Assembly: GCA_965194505.1 (NCBI GenBank)
Contig: OZ239144.1
Location: 620,001-684,000 of the forward strand
Source: Hahnella aquatica
GTDB taxonomy: Bacteria; Pseudomonadota; Gammaproteobacteria; Burkholderiales; Burkholderiaceae_A
Reading direction: 5' to 3'
DNA: 64,000 nt
Part shown: positions 52,262-60,599 of the stretch, in pieces
Layout of the letters: every line of letters starts with the position of its first letter
How positions within the stretch are numbered: the stretch's first letter is position 1
The notes under the pieces: generated by a model
What the model was told of the DNA's origin: nothing
The model's input: only the letters and a program-made list of their open reading frames with translations
The model's database searches: none
Made by a program: the position numbers and the translations under genes

Positions 52262-52855
52262 ATGGCCCAAGACTACGAAAGCGTCGTTCGAGATAACTAC
52301 CGGCGAATGTCGACCGAAGAGCTTATTGAGCGAAAAGAGCGCGGTGGATTAACGGCTGAGGCAGCATCGATTCTTGACTCAGAGTTAGCAGGTCGCGGAG
52401 TAGCAGGTGAGGAGTACTCCTCAATACTCGAGAGTGTTAAAGCAGAAGAGAAGGCAATATTTGATCTTCCGGATGGGGTTGAAGGAAGAGACTTGGCGAG
52501 CCCCGGTATTCGGTTGGTGGCTCATTTCATTGACCATTTTGTCGCCCTTGGTTTGCTGCTTTTTTTGGCTTCAATGTCAGATGATCTGCTCTTGCTTGGC
52601 CTGCTTGCATATGTTGCGTATTACATATTTAGTGACGCACTGCCCGGTGGTAAATCGCTAGGAAAGCGAGTGGTCGGGATCAAAGTGATTGGTCTGAAGG
52701 GGTTGAAACCCTGTACGCCAGTTCAAGCGCTTCAGCGCAACATCCTCATGATGGTTCCTCTGGTCGGATTCTTGGACATGCTTTCGATCTTCGGTCGCCG
52801 ATACCAGCGGTGGGGCGATAGATGGGCTGAAACAATCGTCGTTAAGTATCGCTAA
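52262..52855 (+). CDS. RDD-family membrane protein
   Basis: A 197-residue protein. A soluble helical first part (residues 1-75) precedes an RDD domain: GIRLVAHFIDHFVALGLLL, two or three transmembrane helices, and GGKSLGKRVVGIKVIGLKG. Such proteins are not usual phage parts and may change the host envelope, for example in superinfection exclusion; this is only a suggestion. AAAAAGGC stands before the ATG. Confidence 0.75.
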   Translation: MAQDYESVVRDNYRRMSTEELIERKERGGLTAEAASILDSELAGRGVAGEEYSSILESVKAEEKAIFDLPDGVEGRDLASPGIRLVAHFIDHFVALGLLLFLASMSDDLLLLGLLAYVAYYIFSDALPGGKSLGKRVVGIKVIGLKGLKPCTPVQALQRNILMMVPLVGFLDMLSIFGRRYQRWGDRWAETIVVKYR

Positions 52856-52856
52856 C

Positions 52857-52872
52857 CCAGGGCTTAGCCCTG
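52857..52872. terminator. Hairpin between convergent genes
   Basis: CAGGGC-TTA-GCCCTG forms a compact stem-loop at 52858-52872 between the ends of the RDD gene and the DUF3489 gene. A T-rich stretch follows about 14 nt later, so termination is likely but not classical. Confidence 0.5.
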
Positions 52873-52901
52873 AGCAGCGAGATTTTGTTTTTGACGTTAA
52901 C

Positions 52902-53351
52902 TCAGCTAATCCGATATACGCGCTCGGCGTTACCGTCCTTGTTAGAGGTGATCACGAGACCGAGCTTTTTCTTAAACGAACCTGCAAAGGCACCCCGCAC
53001 TGTGTGCTGCTGCCAACCGGTGGCTTCGCAGATTTGTTTGATGGTTGCTCCCTCCGGGCGCTTTAGTAGTGCGATGACCTGAGCCTGTTTGCTGTTTTCG
53101 CGCGTTTTGATTTCACCAGGTACTTTTACTGGCGAGCTTGGCGGATCAATGCCGAGCGCAGCGTAGGCTGCCTTGGTAAGGACGATGGCGCGCTTGCGTT
53201 GTGCAATCAGTCCAGCCTTGGTCAGGCTCTCAAGCGTCTTTGCTTTTGCGCCGCCTTTTAAGGTCTCCGGAAACCATTCGACCTTCCCGTCGTGATGCTC
53301 ATGAGCGTGGGTGAGGATGGCCTGCTGGGTGGTGGTTAGTTTGTGGGACAT
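52902..53351 (-). CDS. DUF3489 domain protein
   Basis: A 149-residue protein. The C-terminal winged-helix-like block (VIALLKRPEGATIKQICEAT, GWQQHTVRGAFAGSFKKKLG, then a strand with TSNKDGNAERVYRI) is DUF3489, found in proteobacterial prophages and integrated elements next to DUF2924-type genes. Probably DNA-binding. Second gene of a short minus-strand unit. Confidence 0.85.
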   Translation of the reverse strand: MSHKLTTTQQAILTHAHEHHDGKVEWFPETLKGGAKAKTLESLTKAGLIAQRKRAIVLTKAAYAALGIDPPSSPVKVPGEIKTRENSKQAQVIALLKRPEGATIKQICEATGWQQHTVRGAFAGSFKKKLGLVITSNKDGNAERVYRIS

Positions 53352-53369
53352 GGCTACTTCCTTTTAGCG

Positions 53370-53567
53370 TTATGAGTGGTTTGATGTTTTGTTTTGTGTG
53401 CCAGCAAGTTGTCCGGCCTCAAAGGCTGCTTTGAGCGCAGCCTTTACACCCCAGACACTCACATCATGAAAGTCCAAGCTATCGCTGTGTTGCGTCTTTA
53501 ATGTCTCAATTAGCAGATGCTCCTTGGCGATCTGTTCCAACTGTTGGTCTAGGTGATTAGCTTTCAA
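53370..53567 (-). CDS. Small DUF6900-like protein
   Basis: A 65-residue protein: IAKEHLLIETLKTQHSDSLD then FHDVSVWGVKAALKAAFEAG, a compact pattern resembling DUF6900. No function is known. First gene of the unit with DUF3489, 18 nt apart. Confidence 0.65.
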   Translation of the reverse strand: MKANHLDQQLEQIAKEHLLIETLKTQHSDSLDFHDVSVWGVKAALKAAFEAGQLAGTQNKTSNHS

Positions 53568-53674
53568 GGTTGACTCCTTTGATTGGTTGATGGTGTTCGT
53601 ATGAACGCTCTAGTTCCGAGGAAAGCCAAGTCAATAAGGCCATCGTGTTGCTTATTTCTTGATTACCTGCCCTG

Positions 53675-54040
53675 ATGCCCAAAAGTGCGCCGACTCCCTG
53701 CCGCTCCCCCGGTTGTGGGGCGGTGCTCGATAAGCCTGGTTATTGCCCAGCGCACCGTGTCGCAGTGCATCGTGACTACGGACGGGCCAGGCGAGCCTTT
53801 GACACCGAGGTCGGTTTCTACCAGTCCAGGGACTGGCGCTTGGTCAGAGCCCAAGTCCTGCGAGATAGGCCTGTGTGTGCCCAATGTGAGGCTGCTGGGC
53901 GGGTCGTTGCGGCTGGGGTTGTGGACCACATCGTGCCGCTCAAAGACGGCGGTGCGCGGTTCGATCGCGCCAACCTTCAGCCTCTTTGTGTCTCTTGCCA
54001 CAACCGCAAGACGGCAAAAGAGTCGGCTGGCAGGCGCTAG
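53675..54040 (+). CDS. HNH endonuclease
   Basis: A 121-residue HNH nuclease. CAQCEAAG and CVSCHNRKT provide the zinc ligands and VDHIVPLKDGG the catalytic His, with an additional N-terminal CxxxC/CPAH knuckle. In HK97-type phages an HNH protein next to the terminase is needed for cos cleavage. Lies directly before a likely cos region and the terminase small subunit. Confidence 0.9.
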   Translation: MPKSAPTPCRSPGCGAVLDKPGYCPAHRVAVHRDYGRARRAFDTEVGFYQSRDWRLVRAQVLRDRPVCAQCEAAGRVVAAGVVDHIVPLKDGGARFDRANLQPLCVSCHNRKTAKESAGRR

Positions 54041-54041
54041 A

Positions 54042-54143
54042 CCCCCCTAGGGGGATCAAATCTCTACGGTTGGGTGGCGGCGATGCGCGCGTCAGCCCAA
54101 ATTTTTGTGCGTGCAAATTGAAACAAGGGGGGGTCCCCTCCCC
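54042..54143. other. Possible cos (packaging) region
   Basis: Between the HNH and terminase small-subunit genes are a perfect 12-bp palindrome CCCCCTAGGGGG (54043-54054) and, 70 nt later, a GGGGGGGTCCCC-TCCCC string (54127-54143). GC-rich palindromes in this position are expected for a cos site. No cut position can be assigned by reading. Confidence 0.4.
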
Positions 54144-54154
54144 AATAAGGATTT

Positions 54155-54616
54155 ATGGCGGGTCGAAAACCTTTACCGACAAAAGTTAAGCAGATCAAAG
54201 GAACGCTGCAAAAATGCAGAACCAATCCCCGGGAACCGAAACCCGATGGTGATCTGGTTGAGCCGCCGGAATACATGACCGAGGGAGCGAAGTCCGCATG
54301 GCGATACGCCCTGGAGTGCGCTCCCCCGCATCTTCTTAAGCGGCTTGATATGTCTGTGCTGGAGATCTGGGCATGTGCCGCAGATCTTTACCGCAAAGCG
54401 CAAGCTGGAATCAGTAAGACGGGATTGCTTATCAAAGCACCAAACACCGGTGTGCCGATGCAGTCACCTTACTTGGCAATTGCAAATAAACAAGCGCAGA
54501 TCATGACGAAGGCGGCCGTTGAGATGGGTTTCACTCCAGCGTCACGCTCGCGAGTCATCCTGCCTATGGAAGCAGTTAATGATGAGATTGACCCATGGGC
54601 CGATATTGCCGGGTAG
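54155..54616 (+). CDS. Terminase small subunit, P27 family
   Basis: A 153-residue protein: MAGRKPLPTKVKQIKGTLQK at the start and PPEYMTEGAKSAWRYALECAP in the middle, typical of P27-type small terminases, which bind the packaging site. The usual next gene, the large subunit, is displaced by an inserted minus-strand gene of 762 nt. Confidence 0.9.
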   Translation: MAGRKPLPTKVKQIKGTLQKCRTNPREPKPDGDLVEPPEYMTEGAKSAWRYALECAPPHLLKRLDMSVLEIWACAADLYRKAQAGISKTGLLIKAPNTGVPMQSPYLAIANKQAQIMTKAAVEMGFTPASRSRVILPMEAVNDEIDPWADIAG

Positions 54617-54636
54617 TTTCCATGCGGAGTTGCTTG

Positions 54637-55398
54637 TCATTCCGATGTAAATTTCTTGAGAGCCGCTTGTAATTTTTCCTTCGAGCTGCAGTAGTAAAAG
54701 CTGTAAGTGGATGACATGCCAGGTGCACTTTCTGGCGAAGCTTCTCTTTCGGCATCCGCAAGAGAGTTAACTTCCTGTAGGAGTTCTTCGAATGGCTCAC
54801 GCTCGTCAAAATCTGGATCGTTTGCTTCGTCAAGAATTTTTGCCCAGCGCGCATTAAAGGCTTCAAAGAGAATACCGCCTTCCGCGTGGCGAAATGTTTG
54901 ATCGACCATTAGGAGAAGATGGGCGCAATTGTCGGAGGTATTACAGAAGGGGCACCGAATCTCTCCGTCACCTTCGGCCTTGTCGGCTGGCACTTCTCCG
55001 TATTCGTAGACGTTGTCCCAAGCGGTCCGGGCGTAGGCGATTGCTGACTCGGAATTCAAGAAGTAACCAATGGGATCGCACTCAAGGGTTGATACCCAAA
55101 AGACCTCATGGTATTCGTTGACGCTAACGGGCCAATCATCGTTTTCGTCATGAATAAAGCCCGACCAGACAGTCTTTGCATTATTGACGATAGCGTCTAG
55201 TAAAAAATCATGCACCGTCGCGCCAAGGTCGCTATCAAGCTTCCCGGCTTCCATCAACTTTAGTGCCTCTGGATATCTGACGCTGCCCACTTGCTCTTTT
55301 AGGAGCATCTGAACGGAGTCACTTTTTGCGAGCACTTTGCAGGCCTCAGCCAAATCGACGGTGTCAGAGGAAAAACCCTTATCCATGCTGTCTCCCAT
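54637..55398 (-). CDS. Unknown protein inserted between the terminase genes
   Basis: A 253-residue acidic protein on the strand opposite to the late genes, no family recognised. C149, C152, C158 and H160 (RCPFCNTSDNCAH) look like a zinc knuckle; the remainder is helical with many acidic residues. GC content is lower than in the flanking terminase genes. Its start is 20 nt from the terminase large-subunit start, divergent. Such single genes inside structural operons are frequently cargo (morons) that protect the lysogen; here this is inference. Confidence 0.6.
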   Translation of the reverse strand: MGDSMDKGFSSDTVDLAEACKVLAKSDSVQMLLKEQVGSVRYPEALKLMEAGKLDSDLGATVHDFLLDAIVNNAKTVWSGFIHDENDDWPVSVNEYHEVFWVSTLECDPIGYFLNSESAIAYARTAWDNVYEYGEVPADKAEGDGEIRCPFCNTSDNCAHLLLMVDQTFRHAEGGILFEAFNARWAKILDEANDPDFDEREPFEELLQEVNSLADAEREASPESAPGMSSTYSFYYCSSKEKLQAALKKFTSE

Positions 55399-55418
55399 TT
55401 TTTATGTGCCGCCGATAG

Positions 55419-57200
55419 GTGGCTTCGCATCAGGAGTGGGGCCGAAACACTTGGATTTTGACCGTTTACTCTCCGAGACGTAAATTGTACGAAAAAGGTA
55501 ACTACTCCGAAGTAGCAAGGCAATATGCTGAGCAAGTCGTGGCTGGAGAGATCCTCGCTTGCCGATGGGTCCAGCGGGCCTGTCAACGCCAATTGGATGA
55601 TTTGGCCAGGTTCAAGGGAAAGGCTTCGCCATATCGTTTCAACCCAAAGCTCACGGATAAAGTGGGCAGGAGTTTCCTGCCAGCAGACAACCTCTGCGCG
55701 TTTATTGAACGGTTGCCCCACGTCAAAGGACCACTCGCTGGCGATTCGATCCGACTGGAGCCTTGGCAAGCCTTTATTCTGACGACCGTATTCGGATGGG
55801 TAAAACCCGACGGTACCCGTCGGTTCCGACGCTCATACATTGAGGTGCCTCGGGGCAATGCCAAGTCGACCCTCTCATCGGCTGTCGGTCTTTATATGCT
55901 CACTGCGGATCGTGAAGGTGGCGCCGAGGTCTACTCTTTGGCGACGACCAGGGATCAGGCGCGAATCGTGTTCGGCGATGCGCAGATGATGGCTAGACGC
56001 AGCTCTGGGTTCCGGAGTCGGTTTGATGTGAATGTTGGGGCCCACAACATTCATGTGCTCGCATCGGGATCGAAGTTTGAGGCGCTCTCTGCCGAAGGCT
56101 CAACCCTAGACGGTCTAAACATTCACTTTGGTTGTGTTGATGAACTCCACGCGCATAAGACTAGAACGGTCTATGACGTGGTCGAGACCGGTACGGGTAA
56201 ACGCGATAACTCCTTGTTGTGGGTCATAACCACGGCGGGCAGCAATCGCTCAGGCATCTGCTACGAGGTTCGTACCTTTGTGAGCAAGGTCTTGGAAAAC
56301 GTTGTAGCCGATGACACACAGTTTGGGATCATCTACGGGCTTGACGATGGTGATGATTGGACGAGCGAGGATGCGCTGATTAAGGCAAATCCTAACTGGG
56401 GCATCTCCGTTCGGCCAGAAGTGCTCGGGCCATTGCAGGCCAAGGCGATGCAACTGCCCAGCGCAGTTAACAACTTTAAGACTAAGCACCTTAATGAATG
56501 GGTCAACGCCGACACGGCGTGGATGGACATGCGCGCCTGGGATGCTTGCGCGGATGCGGGCCTGGACCTTGATACGTTTGCTGGGCAGCCTTGTTGGGTC
56601 GGTCTTGACCTTGCAAGTAAGACAGACATTGCCGCGCTTATCTTGCTGTTTGCCCATCCTGAGATTACGGATGCATTCGTCGTCTTTGGGAAGTACTACC
56701 TGCCTGAAGATACGGTGAGCAGTTCAGCCAATAGCCAGTACTCCGGCTGGATGAGAACTGGTCGGCTAACGGTGACGCCTGGCAACGTGATCGATTTCTC
56801 GTGGATTGAAGCGGACCTGATCGACTTTGCATCGCGCTTTGAAATTCAGTCAGTTGCCTTTGATCCATTTCAGGCAACACAACTCTCAACGCGGATGATG
56901 GCCGAGGGGCTACCGATGATTGAGGTGAGACCTACGGTGCTCAACTTTAGTGAGCCCATGAAAACGCTTGAGGCCTTGGTACTTCAGAGAAAGCTAGCCC
57001 ACGATGGCGACCCGGTACTTGGCTGGATGGCCAGCAACGTGGTGGCGCATCTGGATGCGAAAGACAACATCTACCCCCGTAAGGAGCGAGCAGAAAACAA
57101 GATCGATGGAATCGTGGCACTGATCATGGCGCTATCACGCGCAATCAAACCGGGCGACTCGGTGGTGCTGGGGTCCGATTACGAACTGATGCTGCTCTGA
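55419..57200 (+). CDS. Terminase large subunit
   Basis: A 593-residue protein. Walker A-like SYIEVPRGNAKSTLSSAVG (about 140), Walker B HFGCVDELHAHKT with DELH, and the nuclease part with WVGLDLASKTDIAAL and FDPFQATQLS. It packages DNA into the prohead. The GTG at 55419 is used; the first about 22 residues do not look family-like, and a TTG at 55485 (MYEKGNYSEVARQY) may be the original start from before the upstream insertion. Confidence 0.93.
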   Translation: MASHQEWGRNTWILTVYSPRRKLYEKGNYSEVARQYAEQVVAGEILACRWVQRACQRQLDDLARFKGKASPYRFNPKLTDKVGRSFLPADNLCAFIERLPHVKGPLAGDSIRLEPWQAFILTTVFGWVKPDGTRRFRRSYIEVPRGNAKSTLSSAVGLYMLTADREGGAEVYSLATTRDQARIVFGDAQMMARRSSGFRSRFDVNVGAHNIHVLASGSKFEALSAEGSTLDGLNIHFGCVDELHAHKTRTVYDVVETGTGKRDNSLLWVITTAGSNRSGICYEVRTFVSKVLENVVADDTQFGIIYGLDDGDDWTSEDALIKANPNWGISVRPEVLGPLQAKAMQLPSAVNNFKTKHLNEWVNADTAWMDMRAWDACADAGLDLDTFAGQPCWVGLDLASKTDIAALILLFAHPEITDAFVVFGKYYLPEDTVSSSANSQYSGWMRTGRLTVTPGNVIDFSWIEADLIDFASRFEIQSVAFDPFQATQLSTRMMAEGLPMIEVRPTVLNFSEPMKTLEALVLQRKLAHDGDPVLGWMASNVVAHLDAKDNIYPRKERAENKIDGIVALIMALSRAIKPGDSVVLGSDYELMLL

Positions 57201-57204
57201 TCAC

Positions 57205-58668
57205 ATGGGACTATTCAACTTCCTCGATCGATTCAAAGCGTCAAGCGAGGATCGATCTGCCTACGGTGATTTTTGGTTTGAGCCTGTTTCTGTTCGTACT
57301 GCAAGTGGCGCACGCGTCTCTGCTGACAGCGCCATGCGCTTGGCGGCGGTGTATGCCTGTGTGCGAATCCTGGCCGAGACCATGGCATCGCTGCCGATCG
57401 TGGTTTATCGCAGACGCCTAGATGGCGGCAAAGACAAGGACACGGATCACTGGCTCTACCGACTCCTCGTTAAGCGACCCAATCGCTATCAGAACGCGTT
57501 TGAGTGGCGCGAGATGCTTCAAGGGCACCTCGCACTGCGTGGCAATGCCTACTGTCAGATCATCACCAATCCGCGCGGCGAGATTGCAGAGCTGATCCCG
57601 ATTCATCCAGACCGAATCAAGCTCGAACTGCTCTCAAGCGGAGACTACCGCTACCGGGTGACGGACCGATTCGGTAAGGAGTCGGTGTTGCCCCGGGAGG
57701 ATGTCTGGCATCTGAGAGGGCTTTCCTCTGACGGTCTAATTGGTATGAGTCCCATTGAACTTGCTAGAGAAAGCTTAGGCATGGCCTTGGCCGCTCAGGA
57801 CTACGGCGCACGGTTCTTTGCAAACGATGCCAAGCCAACCGGGGGCTGGATTGAGTTTCCCGGGTCATTTAAAGACGCTGAAGCCAAGCGCGTCTTTCGA
57901 GACTCCTATCAAGCAGCTCAGTCAGGAGCAAATCGGGGTAAGGTCCTAGTGCTTGAAAACGGGATGAAGTTTCATGAGGTGGGCGTGACCAACAAGGACG
58001 CACAGTTTCTCGAGCTTCGTAAGTTCCAGATGACCGATGTGGCTAGGCTCTTTCGGGTGCCACCCCACATGATTGCGGACCTAGACCGTGCGACGTTTTC
58101 AAATATCGAGCAGCAGTCCCTGGAGTTTGTGATGCACACGATGACGCCCTGGGCTGAGCGCTGGGAGGCTTCGATTGCCTCTGAGCTTTTGCTGGAGTCA
58201 GACGACCTGGAGGTGGAGTTCAACTTTGCCAACCTCATGCGAGGTGATGCTGCAAGCCGCTCTGCCTACTATCAAAGCGGGATTCAAAATGGGTGGCTAA
58301 CCCGCAACGAGGCTCGCGCGGCAGAGAACCTCAACCCAATTGATGGCCTTGATGAGCCGCTTCGACCGTTGAACATGGTGGAGGAGCACGCCGCACAAGA
58401 TATCGAGGAGCCTGTAGAGGTGGAATCGATTGTTCCAGAGCCTGCCGATGCCGAGCGTCTTGATGCGCTGATTAGCAGCACTGCGAACCGTTGGGCACGA
58501 CGGCTTGCGAGATCTAAGCAACTTAATGCCAAGGACAGAGCGTTGTTGTCCGACGCCTTCGCATTGCCATTAGCAAAAGTAGACGAGTGGGCAGCGCGGA
58601 TCGAACTCGCCTCCCTTACTGAACAAGATTTATCCCGATCACTGATCGAGTTAGGAAGAAAACCATGA
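57205..58668 (+). CDS. Portal protein, HK97 family
   Basis: A 487-residue protein. SADSAMRLAAVYACVRILAE, then MASLPIVVYRR, MLQGHLALRGNAYCQI and WEASIASELLLESDDLEVEFNF are HK97-portal features. The dodecamer forms the DNA entry channel. 4 nt after the terminase; stop overlaps the protease start by 4 nt. Confidence 0.93.
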   Translation: MGLFNFLDRFKASSEDRSAYGDFWFEPVSVRTASGARVSADSAMRLAAVYACVRILAETMASLPIVVYRRRLDGGKDKDTDHWLYRLLVKRPNRYQNAFEWREMLQGHLALRGNAYCQIITNPRGEIAELIPIHPDRIKLELLSSGDYRYRVTDRFGKESVLPREDVWHLRGLSSDGLIGMSPIELARESLGMALAAQDYGARFFANDAKPTGGWIEFPGSFKDAEAKRVFRDSYQAAQSGANRGKVLVLENGMKFHEVGVTNKDAQFLELRKFQMTDVARLFRVPPHMIADLDRATFSNIEQQSLEFVMHTMTPWAERWEASIASELLLESDDLEVEFNFANLMRGDAASRSAYYQSGIQNGWLTRNEARAAENLNPIDGLDEPLRPLNMVEEHAAQDIEEPVEVESIVPEPADAERLDALISSTANRWARRLARSKQLNAKDRALLSDAFALPLAKVDEWAARIELASLTEQDLSRSLIELGRKP

Positions 58669-59594
58669 ATCGCCAGCTTCTTGCCGCTGAGTTTTTAGCC
58701 ACACCCTGGGCCATGATGCCCGAGCGATTAGATGCTTTTGCAGCCTTAATTGGTAGGTGGTCTGTCGGAGTTAGTCCCCCTGAAGAGACGTTGGCAAGGA
58801 TTGAAACGGACCGACAGCTTCGCACCGAGCGCAAAGCATCGTTACCCACGAGCGGAAGGTCTGGGATTGCAGTGTTGCCGCTTTACGGCGTGGTAACCCA
58901 AAGGGGCAATATGGTCGATGACGTCTCAGGACCTGGATCGACGAGCACACAGAAGTTTTCATCCGCGCTGCGGCAGGTCATTGCAGATGAATCAGTTGGC
59001 CAAATTTTGATCGACATCGATAGCCCAGGCGGAAGCGTCTACGGTGTGGCAGAGCTTGCCGATGAAATCTATCGCGCGAGATCGCAAAAGCCCGTTATCG
59101 CCTTGGCTAACTCGCTTGCCGCTTCTGCCGCTTATTGGGTAGGAAGCGCAGCCTCCGAGTTCTACGTCACCCCGGGCGGGGAAGTCGGCTCAATCGGTGT
59201 ATGGCAAGCCCACTTTGACTACTCCGAGGCGTTCGCATCAGAGGGCGTTAAGCCTACGTTGATCTCGGCCGGAAAGTACAAGGTTGAGGGCAACCCCTAT
59301 GCGCCCCTTGATGAGGAGGCGCTTGGGTTTATGCAGAGCCGGGTCGATGAGTACTACGCCGCGTTTACCAAAGCAGTAGCCAAAGGACGTGGCGTCTCTC
59401 TAAGTGATGTTCGTGACGCTATGGGCCAAGGGCGCGTACTCGGCGCCGATACCGCTTTGGAGCAACGTATGGTGGACGGAGTAATGACATTTGATGAGTT
59501 GATCCGCCGAATGTCCGCCAACGGAAGAGTTGGAAGTAAAAAATTATCGAACCTAGCGCGGGCAGAGCTAAACCTGCAGGTCATCGCTCTTTAA
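58665..59594 (+). CDS. S49-family serine protease (head maturation protease)
   Basis: A 309-residue SppA-like protease without signal peptide. SPGGSVYGVAELAD forms the oxyanion region, SLAASAAYWVGSAA contains the catalytic serine, and AGKYKVEGNPY the lysine. In this gene position it should cleave the capsid precursor. Directly after the portal gene. Confidence 0.9.
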   Translation: MNRQLLAAEFLATPWAMMPERLDAFAALIGRWSVGVSPPEETLARIETDRQLRTERKASLPTSGRSGIAVLPLYGVVTQRGNMVDDVSGPGSTSTQKFSSALRQVIADESVGQILIDIDSPGGSVYGVAELADEIYRARSQKPVIALANSLAASAAYWVGSAASEFYVTPGGEVGSIGVWQAHFDYSEAFASEGVKPTLISAGKYKVEGNPYAPLDEEALGFMQSRVDEYYAAFTKAVAKGRGVSLSDVRDAMGQGRVLGADTALEQRMVDGVMTFDELIRRMSANGRVGSKKLSNLARAELNLQVIAL

Positions 59595-59612
59595 ATATCG
59601 GTTGTCAGGAAG

Positions 59613-60437
59613 TTATTTGTGCGCGGCTTTTGTTGCAAGAAAAAAAAGGACTCTTTCCGGCACGGGTTCATTATCAATAACTGACGCAATTTGCTTTTGC
59701 GCGGGATCCATAGCGACCATAATCTTTTCGATGTTCGGACGGCACTTCCAACATCGTATGAAGTCAAGGAGATAAGATTGTGCGATCAAATAGCCTTCGT
59801 CATGTTCTGGGTTCGGGAACGGCTTTCCAGTCAAAGCATTATTAATGCACAGATCAATTGGTATTAGCGTTTCGATCGCAAGTCCTGTTGCTTTTTTAAT
59901 TGCCGGGTCAAGTGCCCCAATGCCGGTAAGTAGCTCGAGACTATTTCGAGAGAGCTGATTCAGAATGTATTTTGAAAGGTGACGAATTTCATTGCGAGCC
60001 TCTCGGTGAGCCGCCGCGTATTTTTCTGGACTATGAACTTTGAAAACAGGTTCGATAAAGCTCTTTGATTCAAGGAGATCGGTTTCTATTGTCTCTGCTG
60101 TCCATCGAGAAAAAAGAGTTCTAAATCCAAAATATTCACGACGAGAGTAAAAGATCAGCCCTAAGCGTTCGAGGGAAGATTGAATCTCGTTGTAAGGTGA
60201 GGAAATGAGTCCGTTTGTTTCAAGATATTTTTTTAATGTTTGATTCAGCTCTAAGCGGGCGGGCTCATAGGGATTGAGCTTCTTTGCGGATTTTTCATTT
60301 TGAGTGGCCGAATGTGGGTGCTTGGTTAATGGCAGTCCCTGCTCAAACCGAAGATGGTTTTTTAGCAGTTCGTCAGCAAACCCGGGCTGATCCGGGAAAA
60401 GACCACGAAAATCAGGAGGTTTTCGCCAATTTCTCAT
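59613..60437 (-). CDS. Unknown low-GC protein inserted between protease and capsid genes
   Basis: A 274-residue protein on the strand opposite to the late operon, starting MRNWRKPPDFRGLFPDQPGF. Nearly all helix, with a HREARNEIRHLSKYILNQLS segment and one CWKC pair; no transmembrane segment or known family seen. GC is much lower than that of the capsid and protease genes, a mark of recent entry. Its 3' end lies 18 nt beyond the protease stop. Function unknown; phage-borne defence cargo is a possibility. Confidence 0.6.
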   Translation of the reverse strand: MRNWRKPPDFRGLFPDQPGFADELLKNHLRFEQGLPLTKHPHSATQNEKSAKKLNPYEPARLELNQTLKKYLETNGLISSPYNEIQSSLERLGLIFYSRREYFGFRTLFSRWTAETIETDLLESKSFIEPVFKVHSPEKYAAAHREARNEIRHLSKYILNQLSRNSLELLTGIGALDPAIKKATGLAIETLIPIDLCINNALTGKPFPNPEHDEGYLIAQSYLLDFIRCWKCRPNIEKIMVAMDPAQKQIASVIDNEPVPERVLFFLATKAAHK

Positions 60438-60558
60438 TGGATGGTGTCGCTCATACCTTGCAGATAATTTCCCATCCGGAAAGTTTTGTAAACCCCAGCT
60501 TTAAACCCCAATTAATTCGCCCCATTGGGCGCTTTCTGACCCAAAGGTCACCCCAGAC

Positions 60559-60583
60559 AAACCGCCGAGAGGCGGTTTTTTCA
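60559..60583. terminator. Hairpin terminator before the capsid gene
   Basis: AACCGCC (60560-60566), loop GAGA, GGCGGTT (60571-60577) and TTTTC. It ends any plus-strand message reaching it just before the capsid start, or acts as an RNA-processing or attenuating hairpin. Confidence 0.7.
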
Positions 60584-60599
60584 TTTATGGAGATTTGAA

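Noticed and set aside
54637..55398. Reading the inserted minus-strand gene as part of the packaging machinery
   Set aside because: Opposite strand, lower GC and no terminase-like motifs; cargo is the simpler explanation.
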